From Myxococcaceae bacterium (GTDB lineage Bacteria > Myxococcota > Myxococcia > Myxococcales > Myxococcaceae), in contig JAGSPQ010000270.1 of assembly GCA_018262385.1 (NCBI GenBank), positions 1 through 5,784 on the forward strand: a stretch of DNA of 5,784 nt, written 5' to 3'. The notes below the pieces were generated by a model, which saw only the letters and a list, made by a program, of their open reading frames with translations, searched no databases and had not been told where the DNA came from. Position 1 is the first letter of the stretch; every line of letters begins with the position of its first letter. The position numbers and the translations under genes were made by a program. Shown piece by piece: positions 5,344-5,784 of this stretch.

Positions 5344-5784
5344 TCAGCGCTCCACCGCCAGCCGGATCTTCTTCGACTTCGGAACCCGGTAGGCGACCAC
5401 CCGCTTGCCGGTGTCGAAGAAGCCGAGCTTGGGCAGGTAGCCACCCTCGAGGTCGACCAACGTCTCGCGCCAGGTGCTGACGATGCGCTGAATGATCCGC
5501 AGCTCGTCGTCCTGCTCGAGGCAGTTGCCCTCGGCGATGCCGGTGAGCTTGCTGCAGACGTAGAAGGCGATCGCCGGCTCGTGGTTCACCGGATCCATCG
5601 CCAGCGACGGGTACCACCCGCCCGAGCCGCCGCCGAAGACGGGGAGGTACGAATCCCAGGTCGTCCCGTTCGCACTGCGCACGTACTGAAGGACGTCGTT
5701 GGAGTGCTCGACCGCCGCGATGCCGTACCCCTCGACCGGATCCCAGGCCACCGAGCCGCCGGACATCGTGTTCTGGATGACCAG
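5344..5784 (-). CDS. C-terminal part of a beta-propeller (sialidase/BNR-like) exported protein, N-terminus outside window
   Basis: The frame is open from the right edge to the TGA at 5344, giving the last 146 residues; the true start lies beyond 5784, so the internal ATG at 5766 should not be taken as the start. Three diverged repeats are visible: SVAWDPVEGYGIAAV (11-25), SLAMDPVNHEPAIAFYV (60-76) and KLGFFDTGKRVVAYRV (119-134). Each has the shape 'small-L-A-x-D...P-x-I-A-Y' typical of blades in sialidase-like and related propellers that scan bound partners. The SANGTTWDS phrase (37-45) resembles an Asp-box-like turn. Two cysteines (C77, C88) flank a short loop and may form a disulfide, which fits an extracytoplasmic location. 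The small lipoprotein gene follows after 5 bases. Ligand and enzymatic activity, if any, cannot be told from this fragment; glycosidase function should not be assumed. Confidence 0.8.
   Translation of the reverse strand: MVIQNTMSGGSVAWDPVEGYGIAAVEHSNDVLQYVRSANGTTWDSYLPVFGGGSGGWYPSLAMDPVNHEPAIAFYVCSKLTGIAEGNCLEQDDELRIIQRIVSTWRETLVDLEGGYLPKLGFFDTGKRVVAYRVPKSKKIRLAVER

Noticed and set aside
1..5784. CRISPR array, insertion sequence, tRNA, rRNA or riboswitch
   Set aside because: I saw no regularly spaced direct repeats, no transposase motifs or terminal inverted repeats, no cloverleaf or rRNA words, and only short intergenic gaps.

Overview
The window is GC-rich, densely coding DNA with strong third-position G/C bias. 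It carries chromosomal genes and shows no mobile element, CRISPR array, tRNA or rRNA. The pairing of a DUF1552 protein with a DUF1587/1595/1592/1588/1585 cytochrome-like lipoprotein, together with many exported lipoproteins and a PorV/FadL-like barrel, suggests a member of the Myxococcota or a related former deltaproteobacterial lineage. Planctomycetes also carry these DUF families, so the assignment is an inference. The left and right genes are both cut by the window edges.

Layout. Bases 1-3924 form one leftward block. In transcription order it reads: galU (UTP-glucose-1-phosphate uridylyltransferase), an exported protein of unknown function, a cytochrome-like DUF1592-type lipoprotein, and a Tat-type DUF1552 protein that runs off the left edge. 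Two of the three junctions are 4-base GTGA overlaps (galU/unknown and DUF1592/DUF1552). The third junction is a 46-base spacer holding a strong GC hairpin. A 63-base spacer (3925-3987) separates galU from a rightward outer-membrane beta-barrel gene (3988-4833). That gene converges, with only 4 bases between stop codons, on a second leftward block: the C-terminal part of a beta-propeller-like protein followed 5 bases later by a small lipoprotein.

How the genes may work together. galU supplies UDP-glucose in the cytoplasm for envelope polysaccharide. Every other protein whose N terminus is visible has an export signal, so the neighbourhood is about the cell envelope. The DUF1592 lipoprotein (one CxxCH haem c motif) and the DUF1552 protein form a translationally coupled pair of unknown biochemical role. 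Nothing visible ties galU functionally to that pair beyond shared strand.

The most interesting unexplained signal is upstream of galU. galU lacks a Shine-Dalgarno of its own. A strong one (GGAAGGA) sits 8 bases before a five-codon mini-ORF (MFRGP) whose stop overlaps the galU start as ATGA. This looks like translation by coupling or re-initiation and could be a control point. I see no clear-cut new multi-gene system; the remaining findings are modest.
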